From: Gaiellales bacterium
GTDB lineage: Bacteria; Actinomycetota; Thermoleophilia; BMS3ABIN01
NCBI GenBank assembly: GCA_003599855.1
Contig: QZKG01000006.1
Location: 1-64,000 of the forward strand
Direction of reading: 5' to 3'
DNA length: 64,000 bases
Below are positions 33,417-42,577 of this stretch, in pieces. Under the pieces are notes generated by a model. It ran no database searches and had not been told where the DNA came from. It saw only the letters and a program-made list of their open reading frames with translations. Every line of letters starts with the position of its first letter. The first letter of the stretch is position 1. The translations under genes were made by a program, and so were the position numbers.

Positions 33417-33905
33417 ATGATGGCACTGGTACGATGGACACCCTTCAAGGAGATGCTGGACATGCCGCGAGAGATGCGGCGGCTGGTAGGACGGCCGTTC
33501 CGGCTGTTCGAAGAGCCGTTCTCGCTTGATACGTTCGGCCCGGCGCATGACATCTTCGCGCGCGGTACGGACATGGTGGTCCGCATGGAGCTCCCCGGCG
33601 TAGACGTGGAGGATATCGAGATCTCGCTGGTGGACCATACCCTGGTGATGATGGGAGAGCGCCGCGTCGACAAGGAGGTCAAGGAAGATGACTACTACCG
33701 GCGCGAACGCTCGTTCGGCAGCTTCGAGCGGAGCATCCCGGTGCCCGAGAAGGTGACCGAGTCCGACATCTCGGCCGCCTATAAGGACGGCATCCTCGAG
33801 GTGACCGTGGCCGGCGCGGTAGAGACGGAGCCGGCCAAGCGGATCGAGATCAAGACCGCCGAAGGCGAGGAGAGGAAGATAGAGCCGACCAGCGGCGAGG
33901 AGTAA
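33417..33905 (+). CDS. Hsp20/alpha-crystallin small heat-shock protein
   Basis: The 162-residue product has the alpha-crystallin domain at about 45-140 (MVVRMELPGVDVEDIEISL, YYRRERSFGSFERSI, ISAAYKDGILEVTV). A short N-terminal arm and an acidic tail flank it. The C-terminal IxI motif appears as IEI. It holds unfolding proteins in a refoldable state. AAAGGAGGTGAA lies 4-5 bp before the ATG, a very strong ribosome site; ATG 33420 is an alternative start. No CIRCE or HAIR operator was found upstream. Confidence 0.92.
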   Translation: MMALVRWTPFKEMLDMPREMRRLVGRPFRLFEEPFSLDTFGPAHDIFARGTDMVVRMELPGVDVEDIEISLVDHTLVMMGERRVDKEVKEDDYYRRERSFGSFERSIPVPEKVTESDISAAYKDGILEVTVAGAVETEPAKRIEIKTAEGEERKIEPTSGEE

Positions 33906-33950
33906 GGAATGCTCCAGCAGGAGCGGTCCGGCAGGCTCCTCCAATACGAC

Positions 33951-33979
33951 AAGGCACGACGCGGGGGGCGCCGTGCCTT
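33951..33979 (+). terminator. Stem-loop after hsp20
   Basis: AAGGCACG (33951-33958) pairs with CGTGCCTT (33972-33979), with further GCG/GGCG pairing inside the loop. No T run follows, so it may be a transcript-stabilising hairpin instead of an efficient terminator. Confidence 0.45.
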
Positions 33980-34097
33980 CCCGTTAATCATCCCTTAACA
34001 GTCCCTTCACAGTACTTTCACGATGCACGGGTAACATTACGGCAGAACAGAAACCGCCGCGCGGGAACAACGCGGCAAGAAACAAGAAGGAGCCAGA

Positions 34098-34298
34098 ATG
34101 GGAATCGGCCTGATATTCATAGTGCTGCTGGTAGTGGGCGTCGTCCTGCTCATGCAGAATAACGGAGCAGCCCGGGGGCTGTTCAATTCCGATACGGCGG
34201 CCCAGGCAGAGACGCCGCTGGAGATATTGAAGAAGCGCTACGCCCGCGGCGAGATCGATACCGCCGAGTACGAGGCGCTAAGGAGGGAACTGCAATGA
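34098..34298 (+). CDS. SHOCT domain membrane protein (first of pair)
   Basis: The 66-residue product has one transmembrane helix (residues 3-20) and a C-terminal SHOCT motif, TPLEILKKRYARGEIDTAEYEALRREL (read in two parts: LEILKKRYARGEID and TAEYEALRREL). SHOCT is a short two-helix domain often fused to membrane segments; it is thought to mediate oligomerisation. AAGAAGGAG precedes the ATG. Its last codon overlaps the ATG of the next gene (ATGATG), so the two are translated together. Confidence 0.82.
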   Translation: MGIGLIFIVLLVVGVVLLMQNNGAARGLFNSDTAAQAETPLEILKKRYARGEIDTAEYEALRRELQ

Positions 34299-34561
34299 TG
34301 CATGATTACGGATGGGGCGCCGGCTCAGGCATGGGCCTTGCCGGCGGTATCATCATGACGGTATTCTGGGTAGCCGTGCTTGCGGCTCTTATCGTTCTGG
34401 TGGTCTGGCTGGTGCGCCAGGCCCAGGGTGGCGCCACGCCTGTTGGCTCGGCCGGGACGACGGCAGCCCAGAACCCCCTCGATATCCTCAAGACCCGCTA
34501 TGCCAAGGGCGAGATCGACAAGGAAGAGTACGAGGAGCGCCGCAAGACACTGACGGAATGA
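34295..34561 (+). CDS. SHOCT domain membrane protein (second of pair)
   Basis: The 88-residue product starts MMHDYGWG with a Gly-rich segment, has one transmembrane helix (about 20-45) and ends with SHOCT (NPLDILKTRYAKGEID, EEYEERRKTL). It is a paralog of the preceding gene, with which it overlaps by four bases. The pair may form a mixed membrane oligomer. The His-Asp-Tyr-Gly-Trp start recalls copper- or cell-envelope-stress SHOCT proteins, but this is a weak hint. Confidence 0.82.
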   Translation: MMHDYGWGAGSGMGLAGGIIMTVFWVAVLAALIVLVVWLVRQAQGGATPVGSAGTTAAQNPLDILKTRYAKGEIDKEEYEERRKTLTE

Positions 34562-34597
34562 TCCCTCCTGGAGGCGCCGTTAGTCAAGTTTGACAGG

Positions 34598-35650
34598 TCA
34601 GGCACAACCGGCCTCGGGCCGGAGCAGCCTTGCCAGCAATGATTTGACTCCGGTGGCCGCCAGCCCCAGGGCCAGCCCCCATATGAGACTTCCGAAGACC
34701 ATGGAAGCGAGCGCCACCGCTGCCGCCAGGATGGACCCCGGCAGGTCATTGCGCAGGTCCCGCGCCAGCAGCGCGTGCTCAAGGCCGATGTAGAACAGCA
34801 GGAAGCCCAGGACCGCCAGCGGGATCATGCCTAAGATCGCCACTGCGGAGGAGCCCAGCGCCAGCGCCAGGAGCAGGAACATGGCGCCGATAGCTATGGT
34901 GGCGCCGCCGGTCCGGGCGCCGAAGCGGTAATGGGCGGTGATGCCACCGGAACCGTGGCACATGGGCATGGCGCCCACGAGGCCGCCGATGACATTCGCG
35001 ATCCCGAGAGAAGCACAAAGGGAGGACGGCGTGACCCGCCCCGCCGCCGGACCGAAATACCGGTGGGATACGTCTGCAGTGGCTACGACCGAGTTGCCGA
35101 ACGTGAGCGGTATCTGCGGCAGCACCAGTGTGATCAGGGCAAAATGGAATTCCTGGCGGGAGGGGAAGCCGGTCACGGCCAGGTCGGGCCCCAGGCTGAG
35201 CACGTCACGGCCGATTCCACCCAGGGCCAGGCCCGCCAGGGCCCCGAAAGACAGCACCGCGACGGACGAAGGCAGTTTCCCCCGCCTGCGGGTGGCTAAG
35301 AATATCGCGGCGCTCACCGCCCCCAGGAGCAGACCTGCCGGGATCAGCGCACCGCCGATGTCCAGATGCTGTGGTGCCCCCCCGCTGAAGAGATGGCCGT
35401 CGCTGATCCGCTCCCAGCTTGCCAGTGCGATGGCGGCCGTCGCCTTGAGCGGCTGGACGGGCATCGGTATCCGGAAGTAAAGGCCGCCGAAGATGTAGAG
35501 CAGGCCGGCAGCCCCCAGCACCACCGTGGCGTTCAATTGGTTCACCGTGATGAGCGCCACCGCCAGAGGCGCCATGACACCGATGTCCCCGAAGGAACCG
35601 GCGAGTTCATGGCGGTCGATCCGAAGCTCCTGTGCCGGTTTCAGCCGCAT
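34598..35650 (-). CDS. MOT1-type molybdate/sulfate transporter
   Basis: The 350-residue product has about ten helices. It shows the MOT1 family motifs: ELAGSFGDIGVMAPL (about 16-30), PVQPLKA (about 65-71) and MPMCHGSGG (about 225-233). This SulP-related family imports molybdate with high affinity in plants and algae and occurs in many bacteria. The start overlaps the end of nifB (ten bases), so it is the last gene of the nif operon. It should supply molybdate for FeMo-co. Sulfate transport is the alternative. No obvious terminator follows. Confidence 0.87.
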   Translation of the reverse strand: MRLKPAQELRIDRHELAGSFGDIGVMAPLAVALITVNQLNATVVLGAAGLLYIFGGLYFRIPMPVQPLKATAAIALASWERISDGHLFSGGAPQHLDIGGALIPAGLLLGAVSAAIFLATRRRGKLPSSVAVLSFGALAGLALGGIGRDVLSLGPDLAVTGFPSRQEFHFALITLVLPQIPLTFGNSVVATADVSHRYFGPAAGRVTPSSLCASLGIANVIGGLVGAMPMCHGSGGITAHYRFGARTGGATIAIGAMFLLLALALGSSAVAILGMIPLAVLGFLLFYIGLEHALLARDLRNDLPGSILAAAVALASMVFGSLIWGLALGLAATGVKSLLARLLRPEAGCA

Positions 35651-36480
35651 CGCGTCTCCACCTTCTGGCTGGTGCCGATCATGCCGGCGGCGTCAGCGCG
35701 GCAACGGGCGCAGTGGGTCATCTGGGGGAGGTATGACCCCGCCGCCTTCCTCAATTCGCGCATCCTTGCCCGGCCCGGCTCCGGCAAGCCGGCGAAGGGG
35801 GTGCCCGCCACCGGAAAGAGCGGCATGGCGTTGTATAGATCGACCCCCAGGTCCTTCATTACGGAAGCGATGACGGGCACTTGCCCTTCGTTCACCCCGG
35901 GAACCACCACAGTGTTGACCTTGACCACCAGGCCGGCCTCCTTGAGGCGCTGGATGCCCTTTAGCTGTCGCTCGACGAGCGCGGCCGCGGCCTCTCGGCT
36001 GCGGTAGACGCGGTCACCGGTATTGACCCAACGGTAGACCTTACTCCCGACGGCTTCATCAACAGCATTGACGGTAACGGTCACGTGGCTCGCGAGGCTG
36101 ACGACCTCGTCGATGTGCTCCGGCAAGGCAAGGCCATTGGTGGAAAGGCAGCGCAACAGGTCCGGGTGGGCTTCTCGCACGAGCTCGAGCGCAGCGAAGG
36201 TCTCCCGGGGGTTCGCCAGCGGGTCGCCCGGGCCCGCCACTCCCGCCACCGAGATCGGACCCATCGCCATGGCCCTCTCCAGGAAGTCGAGGGCTTCGCC
36301 GGTGTCCATCACCCTGCTGGTCACACCGGGGCGACCCTCGTTGGGGCAGTCATACAGGCGGTTGCAGTAGTTGCAGCGGATGTTGCACCGGGGCGCCACC
36401 GGCAGATGTACCCGCCCGAACCGCGCGGCCGCCTTCCCGCTGAAACAGGGGTGATCCGTGTTGTGGAACCTGTTTTCCAT
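35641..36480 (-). CDS. nifB: NifB, FeMo-co core radical SAM synthase
   Basis: The 279-residue product makes NifB-co, the 8Fe-9S-C precursor of FeMo-co, from 4Fe-4S units and SAM. The NifB signature HPCFSG opens it and CNIRCNYC (CxxxCxxC) binds the SAM cluster. Later Cys in HCARCRADAAG near the C-terminus fit ligands of the substrate clusters. There is no fused NifX-like domain, as in archaeal and clostridial NifB. ATG 36480 has a GGAG site; GTG 36501, overlapping the nifN stop, is an alternative. It is coupled to the transporter gene downstream. Confidence 0.93.
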   Translation of the reverse strand: MENRFHNTDHPCFSGKAAARFGRVHLPVAPRCNIRCNYCNRLYDCPNEGRPGVTSRVMDTGEALDFLERAMAMGPISVAGVAGPGDPLANPRETFAALELVREAHPDLLRCLSTNGLALPEHIDEVVSLASHVTVTVNAVDEAVGSKVYRWVNTGDRVYRSREAAAALVERQLKGIQRLKEAGLVVKVNTVVVPGVNEGQVPVIASVMKDLGVDLYNAMPLFPVAGTPFAGLPEPGRARMRELRKAAGSYLPQMTHCARCRADAAGMIGTSQKVETRCG

Positions 36481-36497
36481 GAGCGCTCCGTCCGTTC

Positions 36498-37844
36498 TCA
36501 CATGTAACTGTAGCCGTAGCCGAGCTCATCCTGAGCGCCGGCGATGATCGTGTTGGTCAGCAGGTCGAGCAGGGCCATCGCCCCTGCGTAGCCGACGTGC
36601 AGCATCCTCTGGCCGCCGATGCGGTCATGGATGGGGAAACCGGCCCTCATCAGGGGCACCTGCAGCTCGCGGGCGATGTGGTTGCCCTTGCTGGTGCCTA
36701 CCAGCAGATCGACACCGCTGGCGGCAGCGGCCCTGGCGATCTCGCCGAAGTCCGTGTAGGTCAGGATCTCGGGCGGGTCCTCCAGGTGGGCGCAGGCCAG
36801 TTCCAGCTCGCTGATGAACTCCCGGCCCCCGCCGCCGCTGGCGATCACAGCGGGCACGACGCCCACGTCTGCCAGGAACGAGCTGAGCCCGAGGACGAAA
36901 TCGGGGTCGCCGTATACCGCCGCCCTCTTGCCGGACAGGTACTTGTGAGCGTCCACCATGGCGTCCAGAAGGCGCTCCCTCTGCCGGGCGAAATGCTCCG
37001 GCACCGGGCGCCCGGCCCTGCGTGACACCGCCTGGAAGAAGCGGTCGCTGTAGCTGATGCCGATGGGAGCCGGCAGGCGCTCGGCGGGGACGCTGAAGCT
37101 CTCCTTGAGAAGCAGGGCGGCCGACTGACGCCCGGGCGTTGCGGCGCTGAACTCCAGGGAGAACGCCGCGGTCCCGGTGCGTCGCACCGCCTCCAGCGGA
37201 GTGCCGCCCGCAGGAATGCGGCGGTATGAATCAACTATGCCGCCGTCCAGCGTCTCGGAGATGTCGGGGATGATGACGGCAGACAGGCCGAAACCGTCCA
37301 TCACATCCTTCAGATGGCGGATGTCAGCCGGCGAGAGGAAACCGGGGAAGAGGTTGACGCCGTCGCCCCTGGGCCCGCCCTGCGCCAGCCGCGATATGAG
37401 CGCCACGCAGGAATCATGGAAACCATTGTAATGGCCGCCGCTGTAGCTGGGGGTGGACACGGGGATGATCTCCACCTCACGCAGGGCCGGCTCGTCCCTG
37501 AGCAGCTCGCCGATGATGAGCTCCACATCGTCGCCGATGGTCTCGGTCAGGCAGGTGGTCGCTATGCCGAGGACGCGGGGGGAGTACCGGTCCACGACGT
37601 TCTTCACGCCCCGCTTGAGGCTTTCGGCGCCGCCGTAGACGGCGCTCTTCTCGCTGAGGGAAGAAGAGGCGATATCCACCGGCTCCCGGAAATGGCTGGA
37701 GATGTAGCGCCGCATGTAGGTGCTGCAGCCTTGGGAGCCGTGCAGCAGCACCATGGAATCCTCGATGCCCCGGAAAGCAAGGCAGGCGCCCAGGGGCCTG
37801 CACATCCTGCAGGGGTTGGTGGTTGATACGAAGTTACCTGCCAT
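36498..37844 (-). CDS. nifN: NifN, FeMo-co scaffold subunit
   Basis: The 448-residue product is NifK-like: NPCRMCRPLGACLAF, HGSQGCSTYMRRYI, HFREPVDIASSS and TTCLTETIGDD align with the NifK/NifN P-cluster region. With NifE it forms the heterotetramer on which NifB-co matures to FeMo-co. The order after nifE and the sequence both favour NifN over a second NifK. ATG 37844 overlaps the last codons of nifE (start MAGNFVSTTNPC), and it also continues the packed operon. The start could be placed up to 22 codons upstream, but those residues are low-complexity. Confidence 0.9.
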   Translation of the reverse strand: MAGNFVSTTNPCRMCRPLGACLAFRGIEDSMVLLHGSQGCSTYMRRYISSHFREPVDIASSSLSEKSAVYGGAESLKRGVKNVVDRYSPRVLGIATTCLTETIGDDVELIIGELLRDEPALREVEIIPVSTPSYSGGHYNGFHDSCVALISRLAQGGPRGDGVNLFPGFLSPADIRHLKDVMDGFGLSAVIIPDISETLDGGIVDSYRRIPAGGTPLEAVRRTGTAAFSLEFSAATPGRQSAALLLKESFSVPAERLPAPIGISYSDRFFQAVSRRAGRPVPEHFARQRERLLDAMVDAHKYLSGKRAAVYGDPDFVLGLSSFLADVGVVPAVIASGGGGREFISELELACAHLEDPPEILTYTDFGEIARAAAASGVDLLVGTSKGNHIARELQVPLMRAGFPIHDRIGGQRMLHVGYAGAMALLDLLTNTIIAGAQDELGYGYSYM

Positions 37845-39228
37845 GAGCTGACTGCTGGCCTGAGCCGGCCCGGGGGATGAACCGCCAGACCGGGCTGAAG
37901 ATGGAGTCATGGACCTCGCGGGCGAAGTTCAGCATGCCGGCGAACCCCTCCAGGGGGCGTTTGCGCTCGTGGTTGTGGTCACAGAAGGCCACCCCCAGCT
38001 TGTAGGCCACGGGCCGCTCCTTCACACCCCCGACGAAGATGTCGACGCCGCGGCTCTGCATGAGCTGGGCCAGCTCCAGGGGGTTGGCGTCATCGACGAT
38101 GACCGTCCCCGGGTCGGCGGCGGCGCGGATCTCGTCGTAGTCGCTCTCCTTGCCGGTCTGGGAGCCCACCACCGCCACCTGCATGTCCAGGGACCGGAAT
38201 GCCCTGATCAGCGAGACGGCTTTGAAAGCGCCGCCGACGTAGACTGCCGCCACCCTGCCCGCCAGACGGCGGCGGTAGCGCGCCAGCTCCGGCTCCAGGG
38301 CTTGCAGCTCCCCTTCGATCAGCTCCCTGGTCCTGGCCGATATCTTTCCGTCCCCGAAAAAATCCGCCACGCGGGTGAGGCTGCCGGCCATGTCGTCGAG
38401 GCCCACATAGGAGACACGCAGGTGCGGGATGCCGTACGCCCTTTCCATCATGCGGGCGAGGTGCATCATCGAGCCGGAGCACTGGACGACGTTGAGGGCG
38501 GCCTCGCCCGCGCGCATCACCTGCTCGACGCGGGAGTCGCCGCTGATGTTGGCCACTACCTCCAGCCCCATGCGCTCGAAATATTCCCGCACCATCCAGA
38601 GCTCGCCGGCAAGATTGAAGTCGCCGAGGATGTTCATCGACAGCGGCCTGGCGTCCCGGCGCCCGCCGCGGCTTACCAGGTTGAAGAGGGCATGGCAGGC
38701 GGCCTTGTAGCCGGCGTTCTTGTTGCCCTTGAAACCCTCGGACTGGACCGGGATCACCGGCAGCCCATTCTCCTTCTCCACCCGGGCGCAGACGGCCTTG
38801 ATGTCGTCGCCGATGACGCCGGCGATGCAGGTGGCGTAGACGAAGGCGCCCCGCGGGCGGTGGGCCTCGATGAGCTCCGTCAGCGCCCGGTATAGCTTGT
38901 CCTCGCCACCGAAGATGACATCCTTCTCCCTGAGGTCGGTGGAGAAGCTCAGGCGATGGAGCTCGGGGCCGGAGGAAAGGCTGCCGCGGATGTCCCAGGT
39001 ATAGGTGGAGCAGCCGATGGGGCCGTGGATGAGGTGCAGGGCGTCGGCGACAGGGTTGATGACCACCCGGGCGCCGCAAAAGACACAGGCCCGCTGGCTC
39101 ACGGCCCCCGCCAGGCTCTCGGCGTCGCAGGCTATCCTGCCCGGGCCGCTGCCGGTCTTGAGGCTGATGTGGCCCTCCCGCTCCGGGATGAGTTCGAGGG
39201 CGATGCCTTCTCTGTCTCTGTCGGTCAT
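37834..39228 (-). CDS. nifE: NifE, FeMo-co scaffold subunit
   Basis: The 464-residue product is NifD-like. It has CVFCGARVVINPVADALHL, HGPIGC, ATCIAGVIGDD and the FeMo-co precursor Cys in VVQCSGSMMHLA. A His equivalent to the NifD cofactor His is lacking, as expected of NifE. It pairs with NifN as the cofactor assembly scaffold. It starts ten bases after nifK, with GGAGGGCAGG as ribosome site, and runs into nifN by overlap. The function is well supported by order and motifs. Confidence 0.93.
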   Translation of the reverse strand: MTDRDREGIALELIPEREGHISLKTGSGPGRIACDAESLAGAVSQRACVFCGARVVINPVADALHLIHGPIGCSTYTWDIRGSLSSGPELHRLSFSTDLREKDVIFGGEDKLYRALTELIEAHRPRGAFVYATCIAGVIGDDIKAVCARVEKENGLPVIPVQSEGFKGNKNAGYKAACHALFNLVSRGGRRDARPLSMNILGDFNLAGELWMVREYFERMGLEVVANISGDSRVEQVMRAGEAALNVVQCSGSMMHLARMMERAYGIPHLRVSYVGLDDMAGSLTRVADFFGDGKISARTRELIEGELQALEPELARYRRRLAGRVAAVYVGGAFKAVSLIRAFRSLDMQVAVVGSQTGKESDYDEIRAAADPGTVIVDDANPLELAQLMQSRGVDIFVGGVKERPVAYKLGVAFCDHNHERKRPLEGFAGMLNFAREVHDSIFSPVWRFIPRAGSGQQSAHGR

Positions 39229-39237
39229 CCTGCCCTC

Positions 39238-40617
39238 CTAAAGCATCAGTTCGAAGCGTTCGTCAGGGGCATCCCGGTCCAGGCGCTCCAGCAGGGTGTT
39301 GCCGATGCGCTCCACCATCCGGGCGGCGCCGGCGTAGCCCATCACCGGGAAGTGGTGCAGGTTGGCCCGGTCGGAGATGGGGAAGCCGACCCTGACCAGC
39401 GGCACGTCCTCGGCGCGGGCGATGTACTTGCAATGGGTGTTGCCGAGCATCAGGTCCACGGGCTGGTTCTTTATCTGCTGGTGCAGGTGGAAGAGGTCGC
39501 CGCCGTTCACAACGTTGACGCCGTCAGGCTCTTCCCCCAGGAGCCGCATGCACTCCCCGGCGAAGAACGCGCTTTTACCCCCTGCGACGACGTGCACCGG
39601 CTCCATCCCCATGCCCAGCACCAGGCTCATAAGGCCCGAGGCCAGGTCGGCATCGGCCGCGATGGCGACCCGCTTGCCGTGGAAGTGGGGGTGGGCGTCA
39701 TGCATCATGTCCACCAGCCGGCCGCGCTCCCATTCCAGCTCACGCGGGATCTCCCTGCCGGTGACCTCTGCCAGGCGCATCAGGAAGCTGTCGGTGTTCT
39801 CGATGCCGATGGGCGCCGGCCCCAGCATTGCCGGCACCCCGAGGTTCTTCTCCAGGTAGCGGGCCGCGGGCTCGCCGGAGTCATGGCAGAGGACGAAGGT
39901 AGCCAGGGCGCCGCCGGTCTCGCCGAGTTCCTCGACGGTGGTCCCGCCCTCGGGGTAGAGCCTGGCCTCACCGGTCAGCGGCGCGCCGAAAGCATCGCTG
40001 TTGTCGGGAAAGACGATGGCCTCGATGCCCATGAGCTCGAGTATCCTTTTGACCTCGCGGATGTCGCCGGGCTCTGCGTTGAAGCCGGGTATGACGTTCA
40101 CCTTGCCTGAGGCGCCCGTCTCCCGGGCCAGGGCCGCCACCATGGCCTCGACCATCCGGGCGTAGCCGGTGACATGCGTGCCCACATAACTGGGGGTGCT
40201 GGCGCTGATCACCTTGATGCCTGCGGGGATGTCACCGCTCAGCTCCATGGCCTCGACGATGCTGCGGACGTCGTCCCCGATGGTTTCAGCGACGCAGGTG
40301 GTGTGGATGGCGATGACGCCGGGCCGGTAGATGGCGATGATGTTACGGATCGCCTGCTTGAGGTTGCCGCCGCCGCCGAAGACCGCCGTGTCCTCCGAGA
40401 AGGAACTGCTGGTGCCCATCACCGGCTCGCGGTAATGGCGGGTGAGTTGCGTCCGCAGGTAGGAGGAGCAACCCTGGGAGCCGTGGCTGTGAGGCATGCA
40501 GTCCTTCAGCCCCGCCGCCGCGTGAGCGGCTCCCACCGGCTGGCAGGTGTTCGCCGGGTTGATCTTGACGCCCTTACGCTCGGATAACTGCCGGGGTGTG
40601 TGATCAAGCATCGCCAT
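39238..40617 (-). CDS. nifK: NifK, MoFe protein beta subunit
   Basis: The 459-residue product carries the three P-cluster cysteines: C25 in NTCQPVGA, C50 in HGSQGC and C108 in TTCVAETIGDD. It lacks the N-terminal extension of proteobacterial NifK, as in clostridial and archaeal forms. AAGGAGG lies 6 bp before the ATG, and the start overlaps the nifD stop. With NifD it forms the catalytic tetramer; electrons pass from NifH through the P-cluster shared by the two subunits. Confidence 0.95.
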   Translation of the reverse strand: MAMLDHTPRQLSERKGVKINPANTCQPVGAAHAAAGLKDCMPHSHGSQGCSSYLRTQLTRHYREPVMGTSSSFSEDTAVFGGGGNLKQAIRNIIAIYRPGVIAIHTTCVAETIGDDVRSIVEAMELSGDIPAGIKVISASTPSYVGTHVTGYARMVEAMVAALARETGASGKVNVIPGFNAEPGDIREVKRILELMGIEAIVFPDNSDAFGAPLTGEARLYPEGGTTVEELGETGGALATFVLCHDSGEPAARYLEKNLGVPAMLGPAPIGIENTDSFLMRLAEVTGREIPRELEWERGRLVDMMHDAHPHFHGKRVAIAADADLASGLMSLVLGMGMEPVHVVAGGKSAFFAGECMRLLGEEPDGVNVVNGGDLFHLHQQIKNQPVDLMLGNTHCKYIARAEDVPLVRVGFPISDRANLHHFPVMGYAGAARMVERIGNTLLERLDRDAPDERFELML

Positions 40618-42211
40618 CGGGGGCCTCCTTCTTCCAGGGCGGCGCCATGAACCTCGTGGTCGGGGTGTAAACCGCCATCTCCATGTCCCGGGCGAATGTC
40701 AGCGCCCCCTCGAACCCCGTGTAGGGCCCGCTGTAATCGTAGGAGTGCAGCTGCCGCGAGGGCACGCCCATCTTCTCCACCACGTACTTGTCCTTGATGC
40801 CGGAGCAGAAGACGTCCGGCCTGAGCTCCCTGACCAGCACCTCCGTCTCGTGGTGGTTCAGGTCGTCTACTATGAGCGCGCCCTCCTTCATGTGGGCGTT
40901 CATGCCCTCGTAGTCCAGCAGACTGCCTTCGAGCGCCGCGCCCTTGCGGCCCAGCTCCTCCTCGCTGAAGGCCGGCTCGAAACCCGACTCCAGCTCGTAG
41001 GAGATGTCCTGCACGACCTTGCTGAGGCTCGATCTGGACATCCCGGAAAGGACCTGGCGGCCCTCGTAATCGTCGCGGTGGGCGAATTCGTAGCCGGCCA
41101 GGACCACCTCCATGCCCAGGTCCTCACAGAGATGCTGGAAATGGTGGGCGCGGGAACCGCCCACGAAGAGCATGACGCGCCTGCCCGCCAGCCGCCCGCG
41201 GTAGTGGTCGAGCTGCGACCGGACACGCTCGAGCTCCTCGGCGATGACCTCCTCCGTCCTGGCCATGAGGCCGTCATCCTCGAAGAAGCGGGCCATCTCC
41301 CTGAGGGAGCGGGCGGTCTCGTCCACGCCGACGTAATTCACCTTGAGCCAGGGGAGCTGGTAGCGGTCCCAGAACATCTGGGCGGCGTAGTTGATGGAGC
41401 GGTGGCACATGAGCACGTTGAGCTTCGCCCGCGGCGCCCTCGCCAGGTCGTGGATGGAGGCGTCGCCAGTATAGGTGGAGAGGACGCGGTAGCCGATCTT
41501 CTCCAGCAGCGGCGTGATGTTCCAGAGGTCGCCGCCGATGTTGTACTCACCGAAGATGTTGACGTCGAAAGGTGTCGTCTCCTCAGGCTCCTCGCTGCCG
41601 ACGACGTTCTCCATCAGCGCGTTGCAGGCGATATGGTGCCCCACGGACTGGCTCACGCCCTTGTAGCCCTCGCAGTTGGCGGAGAAGACCTTGACGCCCA
41701 GCTCCGCCTCGGCTTCCCTGGCGACGCTGGCGATGTCGTCGCCGATGAGGCCCACCGGGCAGGTGGCGCTCACGATTATCGCTTCCGGGTCCAGCGCCTC
41801 CTTGACCTCACGGATGGCCTGCATCAGCTTCTTCTCGCCCCCGAAGACGATGTCGCCCTCCTGCATGTCGGTGGTCACGCAGTACTGCAGGTAGTTCTTG
41901 CCGCTCTCGCCAGGCCGGGCGAAGTTACGCCTGGTGAGCCAGGAATAGTAGGAACAGCCCACGGGGCCGTGGACGAGGTTGACGGCATCCTTGATGGGGC
42001 CCAGCACCACGCCCTTGCAGCCGGCGAAAGCGCAACCGCGCGTGGTGATGATGCCGGGGATGGTCTTGGCGTTAGCCTCCACCTGTTCATCCCCCTCGCC
42101 TTTCACAACCAGGTGGCGCGAACGGCGCTTGCCGACCTTGGCCGGGTACGAATCGATGATGCTGTCCCGGAGTTGCCGGTGTTTTTCGATCTTTTTCTCA
42201 GACGAGGGCAT
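40604..42211 (-). CDS. nifD: NifD, MoFe protein alpha subunit
   Basis: The 535-residue product has P-cluster cysteines C60 (RGCAFAG), C86 (GPVGC) and C151 ([10 protein letters not shown]). FeMo-co ligands are C269 (LMCHRSINY) and H489 ([10 protein letters not shown]). Residues Q188 and H192 (SQSVGHHIA) line the cofactor as in active Mo-nitrogenases. About 50 extra residues between DDYEGR and LIVDD match the insertion known in Clostridium pasteurianum NifD. ATG 42211 is chosen for the AAAGGGG site; GTG 42226 is an alternative. The gene overlaps nifI2 upstream and nifK downstream. Confidence 0.95.
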   Translation of the reverse strand: MPSSEKKIEKHRQLRDSIIDSYPAKVGKRRSRHLVVKGEGDEQVEANAKTIPGIITTRGCAFAGCKGVVLGPIKDAVNLVHGPVGCSYYSWLTRRNFARPGESGKNYLQYCVTTDMQEGDIVFGGEKKLMQAIREVKEALDPEAIIVSATCPVGLIGDDIASVAREAEAELGVKVFSANCEGYKGVSQSVGHHIACNALMENVVGSEEPEETTPFDVNIFGEYNIGGDLWNITPLLEKIGYRVLSTYTGDASIHDLARAPRAKLNVLMCHRSINYAAQMFWDRYQLPWLKVNYVGVDETARSLREMARFFEDDGLMARTEEVIAEELERVRSQLDHYRGRLAGRRVMLFVGGSRAHHFQHLCEDLGMEVVLAGYEFAHRDDYEGRQVLSGMSRSSLSKVVQDISYELESGFEPAFSEEELGRKGAALEGSLLDYEGMNAHMKEGALIVDDLNHHETEVLVRELRPDVFCSGIKDKYVVEKMGVPSRQLHSYDYSGPYTGFEGALTFARDMEMAVYTPTTRFMAPPWKKEAPDGDA

Positions 42212-42575
42212 GGACACCCCTTTCACCGGTGCGGACCCGCACTGCGCCGCTCATGGCCGAGACGAAGATCTTGCCGTCGCCGACGTTGCCCGTCTGGTTA
42301 GCGCCGATGAGCAGGGCCACCACCTGATCGACATCCGCATCATCCACCACCAGGGTGAGCATGCGCTTGGGGATGAAGCCGACCTGGTTCACGGTGTCGT
42401 CGTCGGCGGCGTACTCCGGCTCGGGCAGCTCATGGCAGAACTCGTGCTGCAGCCCGCGCTGGCGGCCGCGGCCCAGGACTTCCTGGGCGGTCATGGAAGG
42501 GAAGCCCGCCTCCTCGAGGGCGCGCCGGGTCTTCTGGATCCTGTTCGTCCTGATGATCGCTGTTATCTCTTTCAT
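42198..42575 (-). CDS. nifI2: NifI2, PII-like nitrogenase regulator
   Basis: The 125-residue PII-family protein has the NifI2-specific T-loop ([20 protein letters not shown] and an acidic stretch before [12 protein letters not shown]) and the C-terminal [10 protein letters not shown] nucleotide-binding loop. In methanogens NifI1-NifI2 complexes bind NifDK and block NifH access when ammonium is added; 2-oxoglutarate and ATP reverse this. Its place between nifH and nifD, and not beside amtB, is diagnostic. It starts two bases after the nifI1 stop. Confidence 0.93.
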   Translation of the reverse strand: MKEITAIIRTNRIQKTRRALEEAGFPSMTAQEVLGRGRQRGLQHEFCHELPEPEYAADDDTVNQVGFIPKRMLTLVVDDADVDQVVALLIGANQTGNVGDGKIFVSAMSGAVRVRTGERGVHALV

Positions 42576-42577
42576 GG

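Noticed and set aside
35641-36501. NifB missing a NifX domain as a truncation
   Set aside because: Stand-alone SAM-domain NifB is normal in archaea and clostridia, so this is not a broken gene.
40745-42301. 518-residue plus-strand open frame opposite nifD
   Set aside because: Composition is that of a shadow frame (Leu/Val/His/Asp-rich), and NifD is unambiguous.
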